64,000 nucleotides of DNA, from positions 6,433,852-6,497,851 of the forward strand of contig OX637350.1 of assembly GCA_951799405.1 (NCBI GenBank), read 5' to 3'. Source of the DNA: Agapetus fuscipes. Lineage: Eukaryota > Arthropoda > Insecta > Trichoptera > Glossosomatidae. Within the stretch, counting starts at the first letter, position 1, and the number at the start of each line of letters is the position of its first letter. Made by a program: the position numbers and the translations under genes. Below are positions 32,933 to 44,136 of this stretch, piece after piece. The notes below the pieces were generated by a model. It saw only the letters and a list, made by a program, of their open reading frames with translations. It was not told the origin of the DNA and did not search any database.

Positions 32933-33517
32933 AAATAATAATAAGAAATATACGCTACGTGAGGTATCGCAAAGTATTAGAGAGCGGTAGAGTATATTCG
33001 ATAAGTGTTTTATTTCGTACATTAATAATCAAACCTGCGTAGAATCATTTACGCATAAATAGAAAATCGAATCGCAAGTGGAGCATCTACTATCTAGCAC
33101 TCTGTTCCGTGGTGTAATTCATTCACACCTAGGGGACCTAAAGAGACTTAAAAGCCGCTTTCAAGGGCCGACATTTCGACACAAAACAAATATATGCAAA
33201 ACCAATGTGGGGGACGTTTCGCCGAGTCAGCGGAGCTCTAGGCGTAGGCGAAGTGGCCTACCAGGGGATTACCCGGCGACTTGAAAAAACACCCAATTCG
33301 ATTACGATAATGTCCAAATATTGTAACTCGAGGAGTGCGCTTAAATGTCTCTGTTGGCGTAAATTATGTGGGAACATAAAAAAAGTATTTGAATGTTTTT
33401 AAAATCCTGTGAGGTTTTTCTTCTGATAATCCAGCAGCATAGGTACAGCTATTTTTTAAACGATTTAATTGCTTAGTAAAGAATATTTTTTCAATGGTTT
33501 AAATAAGTTGTATATTT

Positions 33518-33600
33518 GACCGATCCATATTTAAGTCGTCAACACTGTGAACTAGCAATTGAAAGTGCTTGGGTTCGATTGCCGTAAGAGAACAAATATA
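33518..33600 (+). repeat. tRNA-like SINE head, family C relic
   Basis: GACCGATCC...GTCGTCAACACT and a strong B-box GGGTTCGATTGCC (33570-33582) match the head of family C. No body follows. 32933-33517 before it holds no gene; overlapping short frames at 33078-33402 are unrecognised. Confidence 0.45.
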
Positions 33601-33631
33601 TATAATAAAAATTAGTTTTCAAATATTTAAT

Positions 33632-34225
33632 GTTCATTGAATACTAGGTTGGTATGAGGCTATCCCGCCATGCTGTAAAAACTTGTTTTAATTCACTTGA
33701 TTCTTTTTTTTTTTGCTCGAATATTTTCGCCTAATGAGGCATCGTCAAGAGCAGAATGGTTACAAATATATATTTTTTAATCTTACATTTGTGCGTAATT
33801 TTTTTTTATCTATGAATTTTGCTTATGTTTTGGAAAAAAATTATTTTATAAAAATATATTTGTTACCATTCTGCTCTTGAAGATGCCTCATTCGGCGAAA
33901 ATATTCAAGCAAAAAAAAAGAATAAAGTGAATTAAAACAATGTTTTATCATTTATATTTTTAAATATTTATAAAAATGGACTTTCACTGTGTTAACAGAT
34001 CAACACTAAAAAATATTGTAAAAACTTGGTTTACTTTTCCCAGATTTCAGAGAAAGGCGGCAGGAGCTGCAAAGTTTACGTTCATGTGAGGTTTGGTTTA
34101 TTTTGTGTGGTCCTAAAAAGTATATAGCATGTGTAAGCGCGAACTTACATACACCTGCTTGTGGGCATGCATTAAATATGAGTCTTAAATGTCAGTATAT
34201 CTTAGCAACTTAGATTATAGATAGA
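33632..34225 (+). mobile_element. HP3 repeat split by a nested insertion
   Basis: The head (33632-33685, to CTGTAAAAACTTG) is separated from the rest (34017-34225) by 331 bp. The 12-bp TGTAAAAACTTG occurs on both sides of the insert (33674-33685 and 34017-34028), as expected for a target-site duplication. The hairpin cap is perfect here: TGTAAG (34132-34137), loop CGCGAA, CTTACA (34144-34149). Confidence 0.75.
33686..34016. mobile_element. Fold-back element FB-3 nested in HP3
   Basis: Inverted arms of about 89 bp (33684-33772 and 33851-33939) share GAATATTTTCGCCTAATGAGG, CATCGTCAAGAGCAGAATGG and ACAAATATAT with few mismatches around a 78-bp AT-rich centre. A further 77 bp lies between the right arm and the right target duplication. 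The TTTTCGCC...ATCTTCAAGAGCAG motif is of the Penelope-associated type; no coding sequence is present. Confidence 0.65.
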
Positions 34226-34637
34226 TGTAACAACTAGAGCAATATGTATGTATTTAGTTTACATACATCTTCGCCCACATTCTGAAATACTATGTAGTAG
34301 TATGAGCGTTCATGATTACACATGGAAAAGTAAATATCCACGTTTCAGAGCTCGAGAGTATTGGTAAATAAATCTTGCAAGGTTTGCGAAAAACTTTTGA
34401 TGGAAGAGATGCCCGTATTATTATCTTAAAACACGTTTGAATAATTTCATATATAATCAAAGGATTTTCCGGAATATGTTTTCATTTATTACAACTTTAA
34501 AATTAAGTAAAATGTATAAATTGCATGATTATTTACAAAACTGGATTTATTTACAGTTTCAAATTATTTTACAAATTACGAGTATGTTACCTACGCAAAT
34601 AAAAAACATTAATTACAATTATACAGTACCTAAATAC
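34226..34637. other. Unique AT-rich DNA
   Basis: No gene. A 75-codon plus frame at 34437-34664 is AT-driven and unrecognised. Confidence 0.35.
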
Positions 34638-35073
34638 TGTAATGTAAATAGTAGATTAATATAGGTAAACATCGTAGGTAGTAATAGTTATTACAGCATT
34701 ACTTTAAAAGTAGGTTAATATAGGTGTACACCGTAGGTAGCAATAGACCTAAGAAATCTAGAAATTAAATGATCCTTTTGTAGTCTCGAACTTGGTAGAA
34801 TATGCGCGAATGTGCTGGCAAAATTAGTCACTGGAAAATACTGACTGTGAAGTACGAGTATATAAGGCGGAGAATTGAGTGCGCTAAGCCAGTGCGATAG
34901 TTGGATTTGATTTGAAGATCATAAGCGATACTAAACTGTGAAAAATAAATTTGTGTTACCAAAAGAGTTAAAAATAAATGTAAATTTGTAAAATTAATTA
35001 AGTGTAAATAAAGATCCTGAAAGAAGACCTGTGTATTTTAATTTATAGACTTTTCAAACCTAAAAACGTTACA
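34638..35073 (+). mobile_element. Probable solo LTR
   Basis: Begins TGTAATG and ends CGTTACA, close to the termini and length of the LTR at 4701. It holds a TATA box (GTATATAAGGCGG, about 34857-34869) and start-region-like CCAGTGCGATAGTTGG. AATAAA signals follow near 34945, 34973 and 35007. The flanks ATAC/ACAC match at 3 of 4 bases only. The U3-like part contains a 26-bp near-repeat TTAATATAGG...CGTAGGTAG (34654 and 34713). No internal coding region adjoins it. Confidence 0.5.
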
Positions 35074-35165
35074 ACACGTTTTAAAATCATTCTCATTTCA
35101 TTAAATTTGAATAAATTAAACTAATATTTTCAATCCATACTGCATCTAGAAATTTCAAAATTAGG

Positions 35166-35425
35166 TTCTTTGACTAAAAGGTTGATATGATTTTGACTCC
35201 CTATGCTGTAAATAATTGGTTTATCTTTGCTGATGCCTCCTCGGTTGCAGGGAAAAGCGGCAGGAGTTGTAAAGTTTGTGTTCGTTTGAGGTTTGGTTTA
35301 TTTTGTATGCACATACACATGCAGCATGCGCAAGCGTAAATTTACATGTGCCAGCTTTTTGGCATGCGTTAAATATGAGCCTTAAATGTCAAAATATATT
35401 TGCAACTTATAGATTTTAGATTATG
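35166..35425 (+). mobile_element. HP3 repeat, diverged subfamily
   Basis: TTCTTTGACTAAAAGGTTG starts it and TTTGCAACTTATAG ends it. It carries GGAAAAGCGGCAGGAGTTG, a variant also seen at 34040, 36470 and 50160, which defines a second HP3 subfamily (GCGGCAGGAG for GTCGGCAAGAG). Confidence 0.68.
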
Positions 35426-35487
35426 GATCGGTTCATGTAAATTTGTAGATAGACATATTGTAGCAAAAAAATAACTGAAAATAAAAT

Positions 35488-35572
35488 CTTGCCGCCTTTT
35501 CCTAAGCTTGCGATCACGTCACCATTATACTAATTAGCAGTTTTTACAGAATAGATAGTCAATCTCATGCCA
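35488..35572 (-). repeat. Degenerate HP3 relic
   Basis: CTTGCCGCCTTTTCC, GCAGTTTTTACAGAATAG and CAATCTCATGCCAAATTATT keep the HP3 head order on the minus strand. With the plus copy at 35166 it forms an inverted pair. Confidence 0.45.
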
Positions 35573-36390
35573 AATTATTTTCCGTTATTTTTTATTATGT
35601 AGGTACTCGATACGTCAAAAGTTTTAAAAATAATTTTAATGACAATCGGGTTTGATAAAAGAGTAAAAAGTTATTAGTTTGACATGGTCTAATTGGGACC
35701 CTGTACAAAAAGTTTTTTATTAATGTTTAATGGAAATAATGGACTGGTAGTATGTGTCGGGGTATGGGGAAAAACTAATACGTTTCCATCGTACCTACTC
35801 CATTATTCTGTTATTTCCAACTATCTCATTTAATAATTAATTATTCGTATGTCTCTGCGGGAACGACGTACACGCCGTGATATTCTAGTTAGCATATAAT
35901 TCCCGCTACATATCGTCTTTCACAATTGTCATTTTTGAGTGTCACTCATACTGTTCAGCTTTATAAGTAAACATATTAGGTATTCTATTGGCTTTATTTG
36001 TAAGCTGTTTAACCTTTTTTACTAACCACAGACTACAAACCGTCCCCGTTCCGTTAGAATCTACGAGATCAAAAATACATTTACAGTATGTGAGAGCAGA
36101 TTAAAAGATATTTTTTTAGGAAAACGAAGTTGAAAGCAAAAGCCATGACGATATAAGAACCTTAAGGTAAAAGGCGTAGATAGTATATGCATAATATCCT
36201 AGTTTACTAATTGTTTTGTTGACATTGTTGATTTAGACAGTTTTCATCAATAACTAGGAACACTTCTCGTAGATCGTTTTTATTCCAAAATTAAAGTACA
36301 TAGATACAAACGCAACAATATGTATGAAGATTTAATCACACACTAAAAGTCCCGCCGTATATTTCATACATTGTTGAATTACAATTGAAG
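35573..36390. other. Unique DNA
   Basis: No gene or known repeat is seen. Confidence 0.4.
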
Positions 36391-36690
36391 TTCCTTGAAT
36401 AATAGGTTGGTATGAGACTGACCCACTGGTAACTTGTTTAACTTTTGCGAATGCCACCCCGGTTTCATGGAAAGGAGGCAGGAGTTATATGTATATTTGG
36501 ATGATTAATTTTGTAAAAAGCGCCGTTTTCGTGTGTAGCAGACCTCAAGGGTTGCAGAGTTTGTGTTCATGTGAGGTTAGATTAATTTTGTATGTACACA
36601 TGTAGCACGTGTTAGCGCGAATTAGGGTTAGATATGAGCCTTTTATGTCAATATACCATTGCGATCTATATTATAGATTATTATAGATAG
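36391..36690 (+). mobile_element. HP3 repeat with internal insertion
   Basis: TTCCTTGAATAATAGGTTGG starts it. Between GGCAGGAGTT (36476-36485) and GTTGCAGAGTTTG there are about 65 extra bp that include CGCCGTTTTCGTGTG...ACCTCAAGG (36521-36550). A related 30-mer follows the HP3 copy at 50095. The hairpin end is decayed. Confidence 0.65.
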
Positions 36691-37113
36691 GAGTTTATGT
36701 GAATGTTTGTGTCTCGAAGTACTAGTGTATTACTGCCGCGGTGGCATGCAAAAATGCCACGCTTGACTGTTCATATGCAGCCGGCGTGGATTGATACGAA
36801 GCGTTGTTCGCAAACGTATCCTCCGTAGAGATCTCCCGAATTACGTATTCAGACACTTTCCCGACTTTCGTGAAGTGCTGTCTATTAAAGTATTACTTGT
36901 TTAATCCGGCGAATCCCGGCAGAGTTAAATAATGCAATACGACTCGCATTAATTTAGAGCTATTCCGCTAATAATGCCATAACACATCTCGGATAGTTTG
37001 AATGCTTTATAGTTTCATTTCAATAGAAATAGATTTGAAATGCGTAAGGATCGTTGGTGAAAAAACAAGATGAGAAGCTTGATACAAAAAGCTCTTAAAA
37101 AAATAGACACAAG
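36691..37113. other. Possible conserved non-coding island
   Basis: 36730-37000 is non-repetitive and GC-richer. It has a perfect stem GTGGCAT/ATGCCAC around GCAAAA (36743-36762). No splice-bounded frame is found. Conservation cannot be judged here. Confidence 0.3.
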
Positions 37114-37372
37114 TCTAAATCTAAATATAAATCTAAGCTGCAAAGATATGTATCATTTGAGATTCATATTAAATGCATTCCTACAAGCAGACATGCATAA
37201 TTTCGCGCTGACACATGCCGCATGTGGACCTACAATATAGAAAACCCAATTTCAAATTAACATAAGCCCTGCAACTCTTCCCGACCTTCCCTGAAGCAGG
37301 GGTGACATTGGCAAAGTGAACCATTTTTTACAGTATGGGGGGTCAGCCGCATACCAACCTATCAGTCAAGGA
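37114..37372 (-). mobile_element. HP3 repeat
   Basis: Full minus-strand copy with a CTAAAT-type tail at 37114-37134. It is very similar to 6975-7235, including the extended head AGTCAAGGAATACAAGCAATT beyond the usual start, so both inserted from the same 3' UTR variant. Confidence 0.8.
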
Positions 37373-38763
37373 ATACAAGCAATTTTAACAAGTAAATTTT
37401 AGTTAAAATTATTTTTTTAACGCAGCAAAAAACATGTTTTTAAAATTAAACCTAAAATTATATTTTTCGCTCAGCTGGAAGTTCAACTCACTACCTTCCG
37501 ATTATTGGTGAAATTTGTAGAAATAAATTTATAATTAGTACAGGATATGAAAAAAATGGTACTGAGCATTAAAAGTCTTTTAAAAAATATCGCTCGGTCT
37601 ATTATTATTTCAACAGCAAATTGTAGACTCGAAAGCGTTATATTCACAGAAATACAGTACCTTAGCATACCAGAGGATGGTTCTCATAAATATTTTTTGT
37701 TGGGAAAAATAAGCTTTACATTAGAAAATATCTATTTATTTCGGAATGCTGTACGCAATCAAATTGTATCGAACAATAAACGTTGCAAATCGTTTGAGAG
37801 ACCTCATGCATTTTAACGACAAACAATTCCGAGTTAGAATGTTGCAGGAATAAAGCACACACGAAAATAATATTTTGCTTGTACTAGACAAAATTACCGA
37901 GCATTTATCTTTTGTTTTCAGCGAAAATTTGACGATGCCAACTAAAAACCTGTAAAATATTTTTTAGCCACAAAGTAAGGGAGCTATAAGACATTGTTGG
38001 ATCGCGAGTTTACTTGGTGATAGCGTATGTGGTGTAAAGAAAATTCACCGCCTGCAATTTGGTGAATTATCCCTTTAACAAATCGTGATAATGGTATGGC
38101 AGAGTTGATAATTTTTTTGCCCATTACAAGCTTTTACTTCCTGTCTTTAGATTGTTGCCATTATTCAATCTTGCTCATTGCTTTGTAACAAAATTATGAT
38201 TTTTTTTTTCACTTTATTTTGCTATTTTCACAGGCTTTCTTTAGTTCTCCGTATGTACGTATGTCCAAAAGTACAAATCTTTATATATTCCCCTTCATTA
38301 TCTTTTATCTGAAGTTATTAAGCATTAAACGTATCCAATAAACCTAGCGCATCTGCTGTAGATAGTGTTTAACAAAAATTTTATAGTTGTGCATTCTAAA
38401 ATCTTTAAATAATAATATTTTTTTAATGAATTTATCTCGCATCCCAGGGAGACACTTATTTTAAATCTTGTCACAAAATAAAAACAAAAACCTCTGCAGA
38501 TTTTTTTATTTTGATTCACAAAAAATAAAGAAGGTTTGAGTTGATTCACACATTTGTTTCGACCATCGTTAAATTGGATCTATCTTTCAGAAATCGTCAA
38601 AATAATAAAACAGACAAATTGTGTTTTGTGTCAAACCGTTTGCATAGACAAAACTGTTGCAAGCTACATACAATGGCCCGACAAGAATGCGCGACTCTCA
38701 CGTGACGTGATTGGCTGAGCATCGCACATTTCGTGATGCATTATTTTTTATTGGGACCCTTGC
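37373..38763. other. Unique AT-rich DNA
   Basis: No gene or repeat. Overlapping frames at 37483-37816 are AT-driven. 38690-38720 is GC-richer (CACGTGACGTGATTGGCTG, including CACGTG and CCAAT-like sites). Confidence 0.4.
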
Positions 38764-38913
38764 ACCCAAAGTACAACATTCAACGTGTAAACTCCCCCGT
38801 AGAGTTTTTCCAAAAGCTCCTGTAAACTAAAGAGCGCTCTTTCAGTGTACATACATTCATTTTTTTCTACAAAACTATGGTTGACTTTAAACGTTTGTTT
38901 TTATACTTGGGGT
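38764..38913. repeat. PAL-MITE copy
   Basis: ACCCAAAGTACAACATTC starts it. The centre AAGAGCGCTCTTTCAG is itself a palindrome (AAGAGCGCTCTT). The right arm is CTATGGTTGACTTTAAACG and the end TTATACTTGGGGTG. Confidence 0.68.
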
Positions 38914-39770
38914 GTTCCTTGTTAGCATTTTACAACTGTTCAACGGTTTGCTATAAAACTTTCGTGAGTAACTGTTAGCCCAGGGCGTGACTTCGTTTCG
39001 ACAAAAGTTTTTTTTTATACATTTTTTTATTGAATTGAACCCTTTTCGGTTTGTACACACACACGCGGATTTATATATTTTTACGAGGCTCCTAAAGCTT
39101 GATTGCGCGCGGCCGAAGAGCCTGCAAAGGTTTTCCTTATGAGATAACCGCCTGCCGACGCCGTTTTCACGCAATAGACGGCCATCTCAAGTTTTCACAA
39201 TAAAATATTATCCTTAAATACGTATTACGTAGTTTGGAGAGTCGCGTGGGAAAAAATCCAGCGTGAAAGTTTATTCAAAACTCATAACTTTTTATTTTAT
39301 ATAGTGTTGTATTCATAAAAATAGTACGCTTCATGAAATTTGAAGACTTTCAAGATAATATACAGTTAACACTTAAATATATTTAAATAAGGTTTTCGCG
39401 ATTCCTTTTTTAATTTGAGTTTTCCTTTTTGTATCAATAATTTGTATAAAATTGTGAAGTACCTACTAGTAATATAGTATTATTGAAATTGCAAATTTAC
39501 TTGAAAATTCACTTAAAATTATTGTTGCGTTACATGTATTTTAAAAAGTAATTGTGTCCTAGACCTAGAGTTATGCATGAAAAAAACTTTTTATCTACTA
39601 CCGTTTATGAACGTTTAAATTAAATAAAAATACACTTGAGTCAAAAATTACACGCCTAATTAACATTTTAAAGTATCCACTGTTCCCGTGTGTTTTTTTC
39701 TTATTAAAAAAACGCTCTAAAAAGGTGCACATGAGCGCAGCAACGATACAATATCATATACTGCAAGTAT
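38914..39770. other. Unique AT-rich DNA
   Basis: No gene is supported. A 95-codon minus frame at 38887-39174 is unrecognised and overlaps the MITE end. Confidence 0.4.
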
Positions 39771-39914
39771 CCAAAACTTTACGTTTGTACTCAACGATAG
39801 CGTTTAAAAATAATGTATAAAATCTTTTAGTTCACTAGAGTTGCTCTTTTAATTTTTATACATTTTGGTAACAGGCTATGGTTGAGTTTGTGTGAATTCT
39901 TGTAAAGTTGGGGT
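39771..39914. repeat. PAL-MITE copy
   Basis: CTGCAAGTATCCAAAACTTTACG and TACTCAACGATAGCGTTTA form the left arm. The core is TTCACTAGAGTTGC. The right arm is GGCTATGGTTGAGTTTG, ending GTTGGGGT. Confidence 0.65.
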
Positions 39915-40738
39915 ACTGGATGGCCGCCTACTTCCCAGTTCGCTAATTGCCAGAGTGCCTTTTGTGATTTGAATCAGTGTGCATTATGTGCCGCCGTTTA
40001 TTGTAGGCATTTAAAAACGGTCTGGGGCAACTTCAACCGTAGAACTGAAAGAATACGTGAAATTAATGGACAACAATTTTAAATTTACAACGTTTTTCTC
40101 AGCGAGTAAGCGTCACACTTGGATGGGACAATAGGCTTTAGCAACCAATAACAAAACGGTTACTGGCTTGTTCTTTTGCTATCCGGCAGTGTGATGATAT
40201 AATTTTGTCTATGTTATTTTGTCTAAATGACTAAATGGTGTAGGTATATATTGTTTTTTTTACGATTTTTATCTATTAAGTGATTAATTTTAAGTTAAGA
40301 TAAGTTGGAATCCTCCCCAAAATACAAGCTATGCTTACTTTGGGGAGTATTTATTGTAATTAGATTTTTTAAATTTATTTTTATTATAATATTTTGTACA
40401 TATTGATAAACACAATAAAGACCTTATAAATTATGAATGTACTATGTCAATGCCTATGCCAAATTTTGTTCTGTACATTGTTAATTTTTTTAATATGTAC
40501 AAATACAGATTACAGGGAAAGTAAAGTAAACAAATGAAAGGGGTTGAAAGAATGGAGTTGGCGTAAAAAAGTCTCGATAAAGAATTCAGAGGTTATCCGG
40601 CAAAAGTTTTCGTGTGATAGATAGCTAAGCTATATTTTGCATTATATTTGGTCAACTAAGGATCCTACTCACTTGAGAAGCGATGTCTTTTCTAAAGCAA
40701 TGTCCTTGAAGTTTGTTACGATTATATTACACCTGCAA
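39915..40738. other. Unique DNA
   Basis: No gene or repeat. 39950-40030 is slightly GC-richer. Confidence 0.35.
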
Positions 40739-40964
40739 TCTATAATATCTGTTGAAAGGATTTCATTTATACTCATAAAAAATGCGTGTCTACAAGAAAC
40801 ACACGGACATGTAGAAGTTCGATAAAATAAAATTAAAAACGATTCCTAAATGAGCATAAGCCCTCTGTTTTTCAACCTGCTCTGAAAACAGGTTTCAAAT
40901 TGGCAAAGTGAACCATTTTTTACAATCCGGGCGATCAGTTTTACACCAACCTATTAGGCAAGGA
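40739..40964 (-). repeat. HP3 repeat, diverged
   Basis: The hairpin half is heavily mutated (TATAATATCTGTTGAAAGG, GACATGTAGAAGTTCG). The head is recognisable (GGCAAAGTGAACCATTTTTTAC, CCAACCTATTAGGCAAGGAA). Confidence 0.6.
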
Positions 40965-41744
40965 ACATATTCCATTGTTTGAAAAATAAAAAAAGACATT
41001 TGACAGTGTTATTATTTTGTTAAAAAATAAAAACAAAATGGCAGAATTATTGTCGAAATGGCAGTATGTCGAACGGTGAATTGGATGTGGCAAAAAGCCC
41101 CATCTCGTTGTGCAAACGTTCCCGTTCGACTGTTGGTAAATATGTACATTTCTGGCAAACAGTCAGTCGGGATAACCCGCTTGCTAGCATTTAGCTCTAT
41201 CTGACATTTTATGTAGCCGTTATTGTGTTTGAATGTGTTTTTTACAAAGGCATTTTCATTTTGAGAATTTTTCCGCGCTATGACTTTTTTTTTCGGAAAA
41301 CATTTATTTAGTTGAAAGCGCGCCGGCTCATTCGAATAATATTTTCCAACTTTAACAATATAACAATATATGACTGTGCATTAAAAACTTCATTGTTTAT
41401 TTTCCTTCAATTTGAAATGAAACAGGTATTTTTTCTTAATGCAGAAATAATTGCCTGAAATAGAAGATGCAAGTAAGAATGGATGCTGCGCAGTTCATCC
41501 AGGTGACACGTTGGAAGTCAGCTTCTGAGGACAGGAAGAGCTGGAGGCGAATGTTACAGGAAACTAAGAGTCGAAATGGGATGTAGCGCCATTGAAAGAA
41601 AAATAAGAATTTCGCGTTTTAAAGGCTTTTATTGAAGTTGATTTTGTTTACAAAAATACAGAGCATGATATATTTTCTTAAAAAAAAATGAACAAATACA
41701 CCACTTCTAAGCCGAAATAACTGTATCAAATAATTATACTATCG
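40965..41744 (+). other. Unique DNA containing a short LINE-like relic
   Basis: 41473-41587 can be read as VTRWKSASEDRKSWRRMLQE followed by TKSRNGM and a stop. This resembles the last residues of LINE proteins (DR-x-W-R-R pattern). It is too short to place in a clade. The rest has no recognised feature. Confidence 0.35.
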
Positions 41745-41747
41745 ACT

Positions 41748-42776
41748 GGAATACGCGCCATCTATGAAAATAGTTTGGCGTGTGTAAGAGTGGATGGTAA
41801 ATGTAGCGAATGGTTTGATGTTTACAAGGGAGTACGACAGGGGTGTGTAATGAGTCCGTGGTTATTTAACATAATCATGGACAATTGTATGAAAGAAGCA
41901 GAAATTTCTCATTATGGTGTGAAAGTGGGTGAGACGAATGTTGGAGTTCTTCTCTATGCTGACGATGCCGTAGTGTTGGCTGATACAGCGGAGGAGCTCC
42001 AGATGATACTCACCAAAATGAATGATGCTTTTAGTAAGAACGGTTTAAAAGTGAATGCCAGTAAGACGAAAGTATTAGTGTTTGACAGGACTGAGGAATG
42101 CGAGGAAATTGAGATAAGACTGAATGAAACAAGAGTGGAGGTCGTGAAAGAATTTGATTATCTGGGAAGCAAGTTTGAGCCGAATGGGAAATTGACGAAA
42201 GAATTGGAAAAGCGTGCTAGTAGAGGAAGAAGTGTAATGGGAACGATTGGAAGAATTGCAAGAAATAGGAAACTTACGAAGAATATGAGATTGGCGGTCC
42301 ACAATGGTATATTGGTTCCGACATTGATGTATGGAAGTGAGGCGTGGACAGTTAATGAATGTGAGCTGAGTAAAGTATGTACGGTTGAAATGGCTTACCT
42401 GAGAGCAATGGCTGGAAAAACACTGAATGATAGAGTACGTAATGATTGGGTGATGAACGAGTGTGGTATAAAAGAGAATATGAGAATGAAAGTACAAAAA
42501 AGTACGATGAGATGGTTCGGACATCTCGAAAGAATGTATGATGAACGACTAACGAAGAAAGTGTACAAAGGAAATGTCAGAGGAAAGCGCGGAAGGGGAA
42601 GGCCGAGGAAAGAATGGTTAGACCAAATAGGTGAGATTGCGAAAGAATGGAACCTGCAGAGTGAAAATAAGAGAAGAGTATGTATGAAAAAGGTGATGAA
42701 TATTGAGGAAATGAAAGTGGTTTGTAAGGACAGAAAAAAGTGGAGGCGCATCTGCGGAGGTACCGGCCACCCCTAG
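41748..42776 (+). CDS. LINE ORF2 fragment: RT palm and C-terminal region
   Basis: An uninterrupted frame of about 343 codons; the usual 333-residue reading begins at a TTG (41775), but homology continues upstream (RAIYENSLACVRVDGK). Counting from that TTG, RT motif RQGCVMSPWLF is at 21-31 and the catalytic YADD at 61-64. FDYLGSKF, MYGSEAWTVNE, WFGHLERM and GKRGRGRPRKEWLDQ follow. It is clearly the same family as 31769-32668, and both end in CGGTGH plus one residue. The 5' end is cut within the RT palm at about 41745, so the endonuclease and finger blocks are missing. The intact frame suggests a fairly recent insertion. A 3' UTR of about 20 bp and an ACAGTA repeat follow. Confidence 0.87.
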   Translation, partial: GIRAIYENSLACVRVDGKCSEWFDVYKGVRQGCVMSPWLFNIIMDNCMKEAEISHYGVKVGETNVGVLLYADDAVVLADTAEELQMILTKMNDAFSKNGLKVNASKTKVLVFDRTEECEEIEIRLNETRVEVVKEFDYLGSKFEPNGKLTKELEKRASRGRSVMGTIGRIARNRKLTKNMRLAVHNGILVPTLMYGSEAWTVNECELSKVCTVEMAYLRAMAGKTLNDRVRNDWVMNECGIKENMRMKVQKSTMRWFGHLERMYDERLTKKVYKGNVRGKRGRGRPRKEWLDQIGEIAKEWNLQSENKRRVCMKKVMNIEEMKVVCKDRKKWRRICGGTGHP

Positions 42777-42812
42777 TGGAACGGCGGCAGGATACAGTAA
42801 CAGTAACAGACA
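42777..42812 (+). mobile_element. LINE 3' UTR with ACAGTA tail
   Basis: GGAACGGCGGCAGGATAC is almost the same as the UTR at 32669. The tail is ACAGTAACAGTAACAGAC. Confidence 0.65.
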
Positions 42813-43896
42813 GGCTTTTACTTTAAAAAACTAATGCGATATATTTCATGTAAGCAGCGTATTGTTAGTTGTATTAAGTAGACCTAGCACTCATAATTGT
42901 AACAGTTTAACAAGAATAACAAATTAATTAATTTTAACATTTATAATGAAATATTGTACCGTTTTTATAAGTTTCACAAGCTTTCAAAAAAGGCCCTGGA
43001 GATTTTCATTTAGTTCAGTTTTTCTTAGATTAGAACACAATATAATATACAGAGACTTGTTTGTTTTTTTTAACCAGAGCATCAGTGAATGCTTTCTGGT
43101 TTTTAGCAAAACTCCTGTCGAATACAAGCTCTGAAGAAGGATCAGAAGGTCACCATAGCGTGTCTGAATTTTTTTCAAATACACCATCACGCCCGAGAAT
43201 TTACTAGAAGACTTCAGACAAGCATTCATTCTCACACTTACCATAATGGCTTTTATTTCACCTTCAAACATTTCAAATGTCTATACACCTGTCGCAGTCA
43301 TTCATAGAACAGTAAGTACATTTAACCTAAAAAAGAGACACATATTTTGCAAGTTTGTCTACCTTCAGTAAAATGATAATTAAAGCATTCAGAGTTAGAG
43401 TAGTTAACAATATAATAACCTAATTTCAGTCATATCTTGACGCTTAGAAATGCTCGTCAATGCGGCTCCATAAACAAAGGTATAACTTTATTTTTTGTAA
43501 AACTCAAACAATAAATTATATAAGTTACAAAACTCGCGGCATAATATCGTATTCATGGTTCTGGGTTGGTTTAGTAGTGATATAGGCAAAACACTAACAA
43601 AATTCTCCGGCAAATATTTGAGGCCGCTGAAGGATGATTGATAGTTTTGCAGGAACTGAGGGGAAGTGAGAGACTTGGGATCCTCGGTGTACAGAATAGG
43701 TCAGATAACGTCTAGAATTAACATTTTTCCAACATTACAAGCTGGTATGGGAATTGTAAAAAATATATAATTTACATAATGGAAAATATTATTTGTAGGC
43801 ATGATCCCTACAACATCTTCAGTCATATTTTTTTATAAGAACGCGAATAAACGCTTTACTTTTTTAAAAAAATATATAAAATACTCAACAAATTAA
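42813..43896. other. Unique AT-rich DNA
   Basis: No gene is supported. Frames on both strands at 42946-43271 overlap and are unrecognised. Confidence 0.4.
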
Positions 43897-44136
43897 AATC
43901 TAAGTTGCAAAGATAAGCATCATTTGAGATTCATATTAAATCCATTCCCACAAGCAGGCACATATAAGTTCGCGCTAACACATGCCGCATGTGGACCAAC
44001 AATATAAAAATCCGATCTCAAATGAACATAAGCCATGCAACTCTTGCCGACCTACCCTGAAACAGGGGGGACATTAGCAAAGTCCATCTTTTAACAGTAT
44101 GGGTGGTCAGCCTCATACCAACCTATAAGTCAAGGA
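43897..44136 (-). mobile_element. HP3 repeat
   Basis: Full minus-strand copy with a well-kept hairpin (CATTTGAGATTC, AAGTTCGCGC, ATCTCAAATG) and the head GGGTGGTCAGCCTCATACC. Confidence 0.78.
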
